64,000 nt of DNA from Centipeda felix (lineage in GTDB: Bacteria; Bacillota; Negativicutes; Selenomonadales; Selenomonadaceae). A model generated the notes under the pieces. The model was not told the origin of the DNA, searched no databases, and was given only the letters and a program-made list of their open reading frames with translations. The stretch covers positions 766,921-830,920 of the forward strand of contig NZ_LT891959.1 in assembly GCF_900186465.1 (NCBI RefSeq), read 5' to 3'. Below are positions 9,546 to 17,502 of this stretch, one piece after another. Positions within the stretch are counted from its first letter, which is position 1, and every line of letters starts with the position of its first letter. Made by a program: the position numbers and the translations under genes.

Positions 9546-10381
9546 CGTACCCCCGGCCACTCGCCCGTGAACACCTGCTCGGCAGGCCCCGTCATCACAA
9601 TATGTCCGTCCTCGCGCCATGCCACATGGATCACGCCGCCATCCACCTCAATCGCCGCCTCACGGTCGAGTACATCATTCAGCACGCCCGCCGTCAGCGT
9701 CGCACACGTCCCTGTCCCGCAGGCGAGCGTAATGCCTGCGCCGCGTTCCCAGACGCGCATGCGTGCATGGCGGCGGTCGCGCACCTCGACAAACTCCGTA
9801 TTGATCCTATTCGGAAACGCCGCATGATGCTCAAACTGCGCACCGAGCTTTTCCAGAGGAAAGCCGTCTGCATCATCCACAAAGACCACGCAGTGCGGGT
9901 TGCCCATCGAGACACAGGTCATCGCGTATTCCTTGCCCGCGACCGTGATGGGCTGCGCCACAACGCGCTCCGTACCGAAGCCCGCCACGGGGATACGCGC
10001 CCCCTCAAGCACGGGAATACCCATATCCACAGCGACCGCCGACACGGTGCCGTCCTGCACAATGACGCGCGGCACCATCGTCCCCGCCAACGTCTCGACG
10101 GTGAACTCGTCCTTCGTCACGTACCCCTCTTCGTAGAGCCAGCGCGAAAAACAGCGGATGCCGTTTCCGCACATCTCCGGCTCCGTCCCGTCGGGGTTGA
10201 ACTCGCGCATCCGCACATCCGCCGTCTCCGAGGGGCACGCCGCCATCAGGCCGTCCGCACCGACGCCGAAATGACGGTCGCACATCTCGCGCGCGAGGAC
10301 AGCGAAGTCCACTGGTTCATGATCAAGAAAATCCACAATCACAAAATCATTGCCGCAGCCCTGCCATTTGCTGAATTTCAT
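9542..10381 (-). CDS. dapF: Diaminopimelate epimerase
   Basis: A 279-residue cytoplasmic enzyme that converts LL- to meso-diaminopimelate for peptidoglycan and lysine. Both active-site Cys motifs are present, MCGNGIRCF and LACGTGTCA, plus the start MKFSKWQGCGNDFVIVD. It is the first gene of the operon dapF-yicC-remA-gmk-rpoZ-coaBC, with a promoter at 10414-10442. The same window has a diaminopimelate dehydrogenase (57818-58798), so two routes to meso-DAP may coexist. Confidence 0.97.
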   Translation of the reverse strand: MKFSKWQGCGNDFVIVDFLDHEPVDFAVLAREMCDRHFGVGADGLMAACPSETADVRMREFNPDGTEPEMCGNGIRCFSRWLYEEGYVTKDEFTVETLAGTMVPRVIVQDGTVSAVAVDMGIPVLEGARIPVAGFGTERVVAQPITVAGKEYAMTCVSMGNPHCVVFVDDADGFPLEKLGAQFEHHAAFPNRINTEFVEVRDRRHARMRVWERGAGITLACGTGTCATLTAGVLNDVLDREAAIEVDGGVIHVAWREDGHIVMTGPAEQVFTGEWPGVR

Positions 10382-10413
10382 AAAGTCCCTTTCCTTATCG
10401 TATGATATCCCCC

Positions 10414-10442
10414 ATTATAGTATGAATGACCTCTGTGCGCAA
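10414..10442 (-). promoter_or_regulatory. Sigma-70-type promoter for the dapF operon
   Basis: TTGCGC (10437-10442), a 17-base spacer and TATAAT (10414-10419) on the minus strand, 33 bases before the dapF ATG. Confidence 0.65.
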
Positions 10443-10551
10443 GGCACGCAGCCTGCCCTTTCTGCGATAATTGCGGGGACAGCATGCCACCTAGGAAAGC
10501 CCCGATAAAATGAAATTCGCCGACTTGCACATCATTTTTTTGACGTGTATA

Positions 10552-10711
10552 GGAATCACTGATAAAATGAGGTCTGCCAGATTGGCGTAGATTTTTCGTC
10601 CGAACGAGGTGGAAAACCGGACGCAGAGTGGTGCTCTGTGGAGGATTTTCCGCCGAAGTGCGGGCAAAAAAGATGCGTCAAGATGGTTGTACCGAATTTA
10701 TCAGTGCTTCC
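10552..10711. repeat. MITE-like repeat, full-length copy (160 bp), with an older remnant beside it
   Basis: The ends are GGAATCACTGATAAA and TTTATCAGTGCTTCC. The flanks are TATA at 10548-10551 and TATA at 10712-10715, a perfect 4-bp duplication. It is inverted relative to the copies at 22971 and 29407. At about 10504-10540 a degenerate piece resembling one element tip (GATAAAATGA, GCC, TTG, ATTTTTT in register) suggests an earlier insertion. It carries no complete gene but leaves an open frame into rqcH. Confidence 0.9.
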
Positions 10712-10753
10712 TATAATTTTCCTCATCAGACCAAGCGAAAGAAAGGTGATACG

Positions 10754-12508
10754 ATGAGCCTCGACGGATTCTCCATGTCCGCCCTCGTGCGTGAGCTCGC
10801 AAGCGCTCTCACGGGCGGACGCATCGACAAGATCAATCAGCCGAACAAGCAGTCCATCGTCCTCGGCATCCGCCAGCCGGGACAGAACCTGCTGCTCTAT
10901 ATCAATACAAATGCGGGCAACCCCTCGGCGCACCTCATCGATACGGCTCCCGAGAACCCGGCTGAGCCGCCGACCTTCGTCATGCTCCTGCGCAAGCAGC
11001 TTGAGACAGGGCGCATCGCCGCCGTGCGGCAGGAGGGGCGTGACCGCATCATCCACCTCGACATCGACGTCATCGCGGGCGGCGGCCGCATCGTCACGCG
11101 CACGCTCACACTCGAGCTCATCGGCAAGTACAGCAACATCATCCTCCACGAGGACGGCATCATCACCGAGGCACTGCGGCGCATCGGCGAGAACACGAGC
11201 CGCGTGCGCACCGTCTACAAGGGGCTCCCCTATGTTCTCCCGCCCGCACAGGAAAAATGCGACCTCCTCACGGCAGACACAGCGGAGATTCTCACGCGCG
11301 TCCGTGCAGCGGGGGAGGCAAAACTCTTTCAGGCACTCATCGGCGCCGTCCTCGGCTTCGGCCCCGTCTCGGCAAAGGAAGCGGCCTTTCTCGCCGGACT
11401 CACGCCGAATATCCCTGTCGCTCAGCTGGACGATGCGGACTTCGCCGCGCTCGCAGATGCACTGGTCGAACTGCGCACATGGATGGAAAAGCCCGCCCCC
11501 TCTCTGCGCCTTGACGAAAACGGCAAAGTCACGGCGATGGCGGCGTTCCCGCTCAGCGCTCTGCCGAAAACGACACTCCTCTCCTATCCCACGGTCAGTG
11601 CTCTCATGATCGACGCGGATCGGCGCCTTGGCAGCTACGTCATCCCCGACCGCGAGCGCTTTCGCCGCCTCGTGCGCACGGAGCTCTCCCGTGCGCGAGA
11701 GAAATATGAAAAGCTCGGCGCGGAGATCGCCGCCGCCGAAAACGCCGAGGAGCAGAAGATCGCCGCCGACAACCTCATGACCTATCAGTACAACTATGCG
11801 GATCATGCCGACGATGCGGTCACGGTCACGAACATCTACAGCGAGACAGGAGAAGCGCTCACCATCCCGCTCGACCGCCGTCTGAACATCATCCAAAACA
11901 TGCAGGCCTACTATAAGAAGTACGACAAGCTGAAGCGCGCGCAGAAGCTCCTCGCCGTCCAGCAGGATGCGTGCCGTGCGAACATCCGCCATCTCGAAAG
12001 CATCGAGGCATCGCTCGACTCCTCCACGCGGCTCGCTGAGATCGCGGAGATTCAGGAAGAGCTGATCGCCTCGGGCTATCTGCACGAGAAGATGCCCAAG
12101 AAGAACAAGGATCGCCGCGCGCAGCCCTTCTCCTTCACCGCCCCCGACGGCATGACGATCCTCGTCGGCAAGAACAACATGCAGAACGACGCGCTCACCT
12201 TTCGGACGGCCGCACCGACAGATCTCTGGCTGCACGTACGTGATATCCCCGGCTCACACGTCATCCTGCGCACGGGCGGTGCGGCGCCGAGCGAGGAGAC
12301 GCTCCACCTCGCCGCACAGATTGCGGCGCATTTCAGCAAGGCACGCGGCTCCTCGACCGTCCCCGTCGACTACACCGCCATCCGCTTCGTCAAAAAGCCC
12401 TCGGGATCCGTCCCCGGCTTCGTCCGCTTTACCCATGAGAAAACGCTCTTCGTCACCGAGGACGAGGAGGCTCTCGCACCTATCCTCGCACAGAATCCAG
12501 CAATATAA
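10754..12508 (+). CDS. rqcH: NFACT-family ribosome quality control protein RqcH
   Basis: A 584-residue cytoplasmic protein formerly called fibronectin-binding protein. The N-terminal NFACT-N domain begins MSLDGFSMSALVRELASAL; a coiled-coil lies around 290-440 (KYEKLGAEIAAAENAEEQK, KYDKLKRAQKLL); and the NFACT-R domain has DLWLHVRDIPGSHVILRTGG. RqcH binds stalled 50S-peptidyl-tRNA and directs alanine tailing. The ATG at 10754 follows GAAAGGTGAT. An open frame extends back to 10628 through the MITE and would add 42 residues; this is a repeat-derived artefact. Confidence 0.95.
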   Translation: MSLDGFSMSALVRELASALTGGRIDKINQPNKQSIVLGIRQPGQNLLLYINTNAGNPSAHLIDTAPENPAEPPTFVMLLRKQLETGRIAAVRQEGRDRIIHLDIDVIAGGGRIVTRTLTLELIGKYSNIILHEDGIITEALRRIGENTSRVRTVYKGLPYVLPPAQEKCDLLTADTAEILTRVRAAGEAKLFQALIGAVLGFGPVSAKEAAFLAGLTPNIPVAQLDDADFAALADALVELRTWMEKPAPSLRLDENGKVTAMAAFPLSALPKTTLLSYPTVSALMIDADRRLGSYVIPDRERFRRLVRTELSRAREKYEKLGAEIAAAENAEEQKIAADNLMTYQYNYADHADDAVTVTNIYSETGEALTIPLDRRLNIIQNMQAYYKKYDKLKRAQKLLAVQQDACRANIRHLESIEASLDSSTRLAEIAEIQEELIASGYLHEKMPKKNKDRRAQPFSFTAPDGMTILVGKNNMQNDALTFRTAAPTDLWLHVRDIPGSHVILRTGGAAPSEETLHLAAQIAAHFSKARGSSTVPVDYTAIRFVKKPSGSVPGFVRFTHEKTLFVTEDEEALAPILAQNPAI

Positions 12509-12515
12509 CAAAAAA

Positions 12516-12554
12516 GGGGTCTGGTACGAAGTTTCTCGCTTCGCACCAGACCCC
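12516..12554. terminator. Bidirectional terminator between rqcH and polC
   Basis: 16-bp stem, GGGGTCTGGTACGAAG with one mismatch, and an 8-base loop. It is followed by T-rich sequence on the plus strand and preceded by A-rich sequence, so it can serve both convergent genes. Confidence 0.85.
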
Positions 12555-12573
12555 TTCTTTTTTCTATGAAATT

Positions 12574-15500
12574 TTACGCAAACAGCTCAACCTGATTGCT
12601 CTCCATCATGCCGTCGAGGCAGCCGTGTGTACGCAGCACCTCGATGGCAGGCGCGGGCACATGGGCGCGCGTCGCGAGATCCTCGACGGAGATGAAGCGT
12701 CCATCCCGCCGCGCTTCGACAATCGCCTGCGCCGCCTTCTGTCCCATGCCCGGGATCGCCGTAAAGGGCGGCAAAAGGGAGTTTTCATGCAGGATGAATT
12801 TCTCCGCATCGGAGGCGTAGAGATCGACGGGCTCACAGGAGAAGCCGCGCAGGTACATCTCCCATGCGAGCTGCAGGACAATGAGCGTGTCCTGCTTCTT
12901 GTTGTCCAGCTTGCCGCGGTGCTCACGCGCCTCAGCGAGGAGCGCGTCGATTGCCGCACGCACGGCATCCTTGCCCTTCGAGATGATGTTTGCATCGAAC
13001 TCTGCGGCGCGGATGGAGAAGTAGGCGGCGTAGTATGCGAGTGGATAGTGCACCTTGCAGAACGCAATACGGTAGCCCATCATGACATACGCGGTCGCAT
13101 GGGCGCGCGGAAAGAGGTATTTGATCTTCTGGCAGGACTCGATATACCACTCGGGGATCCCGCCCGCGCGCAGTTTCTCCACGACATCGGGCGCGATACC
13201 TCTGCCCTTTCGCACATTCTCCATGGTCTTGAACGAGAGCAGCGGCTCGATGCCGTTCTGCATGAGGTAGTTCATGATGTCGTCACGCGCGGAGATCGCG
13301 TCCTTCAGCGTACTCGTGCCCGCCTTGATGAGATCCTGTGCGTTGCCGAGCCAGACGTTCGTCCCGTGGGAAAAGCCCGAGATCCGCACGAGATCGGCAA
13401 AACAGTCTGGGTTCGAGTCGTCGATCATCTTCTGCGTAAATGACGTGCGGAACTCCGGGATGCCGTACGTCCCCATATTCGCCCCGAGATCTTCAGGCGT
13501 GATGCCAAGCGCGTCGGTCGAGGTGAAGATGGACATGGTCGCGGGATCGTCAAACGGGATGGTCTCGGGGTCGCGGTGCGTCAGCTCCTCCAGCATCTTG
13601 ATGACCGTCGGATCATCGTGTCCGAGAATATCGAGCTTGACGAGACGCTCACTGATGGAATGGTAATCGAAATGGGTCGTGAGTGTATCCGACTCCATAT
13701 TGTTCGCAGGGCGCTGGATAGGCGTGAAGTAGTGCACGTCCATGTCGCGCGGCACGACCATGATGCCGCCCGCGTGCTGTCCCGTCGTCGCTTTGACCCC
13801 CATGCAGCCACGCATCATGTGCTCGATGTAGGGGCGCCCCTTTGCCTCGCCCTGATCCTCGTAGTAGTGCATGGCGTAGCCGTAGGCATTCTTGTTCTGC
13901 AGGCCTGCGATCGTGCCCGCACGGAACACATTCATCTTGCCGAAGAGGACTTCCGTGTACTTGTGTGCGACGGGCTGATAGTCGCCCGAAAAGTTCAGAT
14001 CGATATCGGGCACCTTGTCCCCGTCAAAGCCGAGGAATACGGCGAACGGGATGTTATGTCCGTCCTTGATGAGCGGCGTGCCGCAGACGGGACAGTCCTC
14101 GGACGGCAGATCAAATCCGCTCCCAACCGAGCCGTCGTCGATGAACCGATTGTACTGACAGTGCGGGCAGCGATAGTGCGGCGGCAGCGGGTTGACCTCG
14201 GTGACGCCGATCATCGTCGCGACAAAGGAGGAGCCGACCGATCCGCGCGAGCCGACGAGATAGCCGTCATCGTTGGATTTTTTCACGAGGCGCTGGGCGA
14301 TGATGTAGAGCGCGGCAAATCCATGCCGCAGGATCGGCTTCAGCTCGAGCTCGAGACGGTCGGAGACAATCTTCGGCAGATTCTCGCCGTAGAGTTTTCG
14401 CGCGCGTGCGTAGGACATCTCCTGAATCTCGCGATCTGCGCCCGGTACCATCGGCGCATAGAGCTCATCGGGGATTGGGAGAAAGCGCTCCGTCTCCTCC
14501 GCGATGCGGCGCGGATTCGTTACGACGCACTCGTAGGCGCGCTCCGCACCGAGATAGTCGAACTCCGCGAGCATCTCCTCCGTCGTGCGCAGATAGAGCG
14601 GCGGCTGACGCTCGGCGTCACGGTAGCCATTCGCCTTTTGGATCATGGCGCGGTAGACGGCATCCTCGGGATTGAGGAAATGCACATCGCAGGTCGCGAT
14701 CAGCGGCTTGCCGAGTTTGCGTGCCAGCTCGTCCACCTTGCGGTTGATGTCCCTGAGATCCTCGTCCGTCTGCATGGGAAAGCGGTCGTCAAATTTCAAA
14801 AAGTCATTGTTGTGAATGGGCTGGATCTCGAGGAAGTCGTAGAACTTCGCCATCTCCTCCAGCTCCGCATCGGGACGCCCGGCGACGATGCCGCGGATCA
14901 GCTCGCCCGCCTCGCAGGCAGAGCCGACGATGATCCCCTCGCGGTACTGCTCTAGGACGGCACGCGGCACACGCGGCCGACCGCGCTTCTTTGTCCCGCG
15001 GAAGTAGCGAATATGCGAGAGCGAGACGAGCTTATAGAGGTTATAGAGCCCCGTCTTATTTTTCGCCAAAAAGATGATGTGAAAGGCACGGGCGTCGTCC
15101 TCTCCGTCGACGAGATAGCCCTCCATGCCATAGATGATCTTGATGTCGATGCCCTTCTTCGCGAGGGCGCGCGCCGTATTCATCGCCTCGGGGAATGCCT
15201 GCACGACGCCGTGGTCGGTGATGGCGACCGCCGGCCAGCCCCAACGCGCCGCCGTCTCGACGAGCACCTTGGGCGGGACGACGGCATCGAGCGCGCTCAT
15301 CTTCGTATGCGCGTGCAGCTCAACGCGTTTTTCCTCCGCTGTATCCTCGCGCTGCGGGACGCTGCGCCGCTCCATGCTGTCGATGAAGAGCACATAGTCG
15401 CTGATGAATTTATCGTATTCGATTTTCCCTTGGATGCGCACCGCACCGCCCTTGCCGATCGCCTTGATGATGCGTTCGACCTCGGCGTCAATCTCCTCCT

Positions 15501-16338
15501 GCGTCGTCTTGCCGCGCGCGGAGAAAAACTTCTTGCAGCTGATTCCGTTCGTCGCATCGGCAAATTTGATGGTGAGGATATAGGCACCGGACTTCAGCTG
15601 GTTCGCCTGCGGGTCAAAGACCTCGCCCTCGAGGACGACGTTCTTGACCTCGTCCTCGATCACGCCCAACGTGCGTGCCTCGCCCGAGACGCCGCGCCCC
15701 ATAATGACATTGGCGGGGAGCTCCTTCGCCTTGGTGTTCTTCGCCGCGCGCGCCAGTGCGGCGGATGGTGTCGCCTTGGTTGGTGCAGCGGCAGGCACGG
15801 CGGGCGGTGTCCAGTCTGCGCTGGGGAGTGCACCACTGAGCGCAGACTCCTCGCAGACGACGCGGCAGGCGCAGCCGACATGCGTGCGCACGGCATGCTC
15901 GATACGTCCTACCGTACTGCTCTGCGCAAAGAGCTCTGCGCCGAATGCACCGGGCGCAGAGATACGGATGACGTTGCCGTCCACAGCGTAGTCCGCCTGC
16001 AGCAGCGTATGATAGAGGACGGCATCGCCCGCGGCAGCATCGCGGACGATCTGCTCCCAGAGCGGCGCGACCGCCGGGGCAAGCGCGACGAGATTCTGCT
16101 GGATGAGCACCTGCGAGAGCTGATAGTTCGCCGCCACCTGCGCCGCGATGCGCTCGATGAGAGCATCATCCATGACCGTCTGCGTTCCGACGACAATCTC
16201 CCACGTATCGCCGCATACCTCGACATGACGGACGACGCAGGCACGCAAAAGAGCCCGCTCCTCATCGTCAAGAGCGAGCCCATGCAGCAGGCGCAGCAGC
16301 AGATCTGCCGCACATGAAAGGATTCGATAGGTCTTCAT
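12574..16338 (-). CDS. polC: PolC-type DNA polymerase III alpha subunit lacking the inserted exonuclease
   Basis: A 1254-residue replicative polymerase. Domains in order: N-terminal region 1-200; OB fold about 210-320; PHP domain from 339 (VELHAHTKMSALD, AITDHGVVQAFPEA); palm, with SRGSVGSSFVATMIG near 697 and the catalytic PDIDLNFSG at 777-785; a zinc knuckle with CPHC (724) and CPVC (749); fingers with KTMENVRKGRG; and a C-terminal helix-hairpin-helix. Usual PolC proteins are about 1400-1450 residues because a DnaQ-like proofreading domain is inserted in PHP. Here YGMEGYLVDGED at 403-414 passes directly to LAKNKTGLYNLYKL, so that domain is absent. The start overlaps the transglycosylase stop by 4 bases. 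Confidence 0.97.
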   Translation of the reverse strand: MKTYRILSCAADLLLRLLHGLALDDEERALLRACVVRHVEVCGDTWEIVVGTQTVMDDALIERIAAQVAANYQLSQVLIQQNLVALAPAVAPLWEQIVRDAAAGDAVLYHTLLQADYAVDGNVIRISAPGAFGAELFAQSSTVGRIEHAVRTHVGCACRVVCEESALSGALPSADWTPPAVPAAAPTKATPSAALARAAKNTKAKELPANVIMGRGVSGEARTLGVIEDEVKNVVLEGEVFDPQANQLKSGAYILTIKFADATNGISCKKFFSARGKTTQEEIDAEVERIIKAIGKGGAVRIQGKIEYDKFISDYVLFIDSMERRSVPQREDTAEEKRVELHAHTKMSALDAVVPPKVLVETAARWGWPAVAITDHGVVQAFPEAMNTARALAKKGIDIKIIYGMEGYLVDGEDDARAFHIIFLAKNKTGLYNLYKLVSLSHIRYFRGTKKRGRPRVPRAVLEQYREGIIVGSACEAGELIRGIVAGRPDAELEEMAKFYDFLEIQPIHNNDFLKFDDRFPMQTDEDLRDINRKVDELARKLGKPLIATCDVHFLNPEDAVYRAMIQKANGYRDAERQPPLYLRTTEEMLAEFDYLGAERAYECVVTNPRRIAEETERFLPIPDELYAPMVPGADREIQEMSYARARKLYGENLPKIVSDRLELELKPILRHGFAALYIIAQRLVKKSNDDGYLVGSRGSVGSSFVATMIGVTEVNPLPPHYRCPHCQYNRFIDDGSVGSGFDLPSEDCPVCGTPLIKDGHNIPFAVFLGFDGDKVPDIDLNFSGDYQPVAHKYTEVLFGKMNVFRAGTIAGLQNKNAYGYAMHYYEDQGEAKGRPYIEHMMRGCMGVKATTGQHAGGIMVVPRDMDVHYFTPIQRPANNMESDTLTTHFDYHSISERLVKLDILGHDDPTVIKMLEELTHRDPETIPFDDPATMSIFTSTDALGITPEDLGANMGTYGIPEFRTSFTQKMIDDSNPDCFADLVRISGFSHGTNVWLGNAQDLIKAGTSTLKDAISARDDIMNYLMQNGIEPLLSFKTMENVRKGRGIAPDVVEKLRAGGIPEWYIESCQKIKYLFPRAHATAYVMMGYRIAFCKVHYPLAYYAAYFSIRAAEFDANIISKGKDAVRAAIDALLAEAREHRGKLDNKKQDTLIVLQLAWEMYLRGFSCEPVDLYASDAEKFILHENSLLPPFTAIPGMGQKAAQAIVEARRDGRFISVEDLATRAHVPAPAIEVLRTHGCLDGMMESNQVELFA

Positions 16339-16904
16339 TCGTCGTACAGCCTCTTGTACTGTTCCCTGTCCTCAAGCACGCGGCGCACGTAGAGCCGCGT
16401 CTCGGGGTAGGGAATCGCGTCGATTTCGTCGAACTGATCGGTCCAATGACGGCGCTCCATCCAGTCGCGCACATTGCCGCGCCCCGCATTGTACGCTGCG
16501 AGCGCGAGAATGTCGTTGCCGCCGAACTCGCGCTCCAGTTCGGCAAGATACCATACCCCGTAGCGGATGTTAAGGGCGGGATCGTAGAGGTAGTCCTCCG
16601 TGAACGGTTCCCCGAGCTGCCCCGCGATCCATGCAGCGGTCTGCGGCATGAGCTGCATCAGCCCAACCGCACCGCCGTCCGAGCGCGCTGTCGTCTGAAA
16701 CTTGCTCTCGTGCTTGATGACAGCCGCAACGAGGAATGGATCCGTGCGCTGCTGCGCGGCACTCGTCTCGATGTAGCTGCGGTAGTCATAGGGGTAGAGC
16801 CACGTCCGTTCGACGATCGTCCAGCCGCCAACGAGGGCAAAGGCGATTAGTGCTGCGACAACAAGACGCAGCAGCAGCCACAGCCGAAGCCGCAGATTAC
16901 GCAC
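16335..16904 (-). CDS. Membrane-anchored lytic transglycosylase (SLT domain)
   Basis: A 189-residue protein if it starts at the GTG at 16904, or 209 if it starts at the ATG at 16964 (which overlaps coaE by 68 bases). It has one N-terminal membrane span (LVVAALIAFALVGGW), then a Slt-type lysozyme fold: AAVIKHESKFQ with the catalytic Glu, SDGGAVGLMQLMPQTA, and ALAAYNAGRGNV. It would cleave peptidoglycan glycan strands in the periplasm. It lies between coaE and polC and overlaps both, so it belongs to the polA-coaE-polC transcription unit. Confidence 0.9.
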   Translation of the reverse strand: MRNLRLRLWLLLRLVVAALIAFALVGGWTIVERTWLYPYDYRSYIETSAAQQRTDPFLVAAVIKHESKFQTTARSDGGAVGLMQLMPQTAAWIAGQLGEPFTEDYLYDPALNIRYGVWYLAELEREFGGNDILALAAYNAGRGNVRDWMERRHWTDQFDEIDAIPYPETRLYVRRVLEDREQYKRLYDE

Positions 16905-17499
16905 GCCCGAGGTACGTCTCCCATAGTTTTTCCACACGCTCTTTCGTCTCTTCCCTTGTCCCACTGTTATCGATTACCACATCCGCCCGCATGCATTTCT
17001 CGGCGAGCGGCATCTGCGCAGCGATACGTGCACGCGCCTCTGCCTCGTCCATCGTATGATCGCGCGCGAGGAGACGTGCCAGCTGCTCCTCGGGCGGGAG
17101 GGTAACCACCCACGTATCGTTCGTGAGGGCATCCCAGCCCGCCTCAAAGAGGAGCGGCACATCGAGCACCACAACAGCAGTGCCGTCCATGTGGGCGGCA
17201 TCCAGACGATCCTCTGCAGCCGCGCGGATGATCGGGTGCACGCGGGCGTTCATCTTGTCGCGCAGTACTGTGTCAGAAAAGACACGCCGTGCGATCTCCG
17301 CGCGGTCGAGCGTCCCCTCGGGAGTCACAATCTCCGGCCCAAAGAGCTCCACATAGGCGTGAAAGATGGGCTGATTTGGCTGAGAGAGTTCATGGGCTAT
17401 CGCATCTGCATCCACAATACATGCGCCGCAGTCCTTCAGCATCTTGCTGACCGTAGATTTTCCGCAGGCGATTCCGCCCGTCAGTCCGATGATCTTCAC
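16897..17499 (-). CDS. coaE: Dephospho-CoA kinase
   Basis: A 200-residue cytoplasmic enzyme for the last step of coenzyme A synthesis. It begins with the P-loop GLTGGIACGKSTVSKML and contains DADAIAHEL and VVLDVPLLFEAGWD, all diagnostic. It starts three bases after the polA stop codon and its own stop overlaps the GTG of the transglycosylase gene. Confidence 0.97.
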   Translation of the reverse strand: MKIIGLTGGIACGKSTVSKMLKDCGACIVDADAIAHELSQPNQPIFHAYVELFGPEIVTPEGTLDRAEIARRVFSDTVLRDKMNARVHPIIRAAAEDRLDAAHMDGTAVVVLDVPLLFEAGWDALTNDTWVVTLPPEEQLARLLARDHTMDEAEARARIAAQMPLAEKCMRADVVIDNSGTREETKERVEKLWETYLGRA

Positions 17500-17502
17500 G
17501 CG

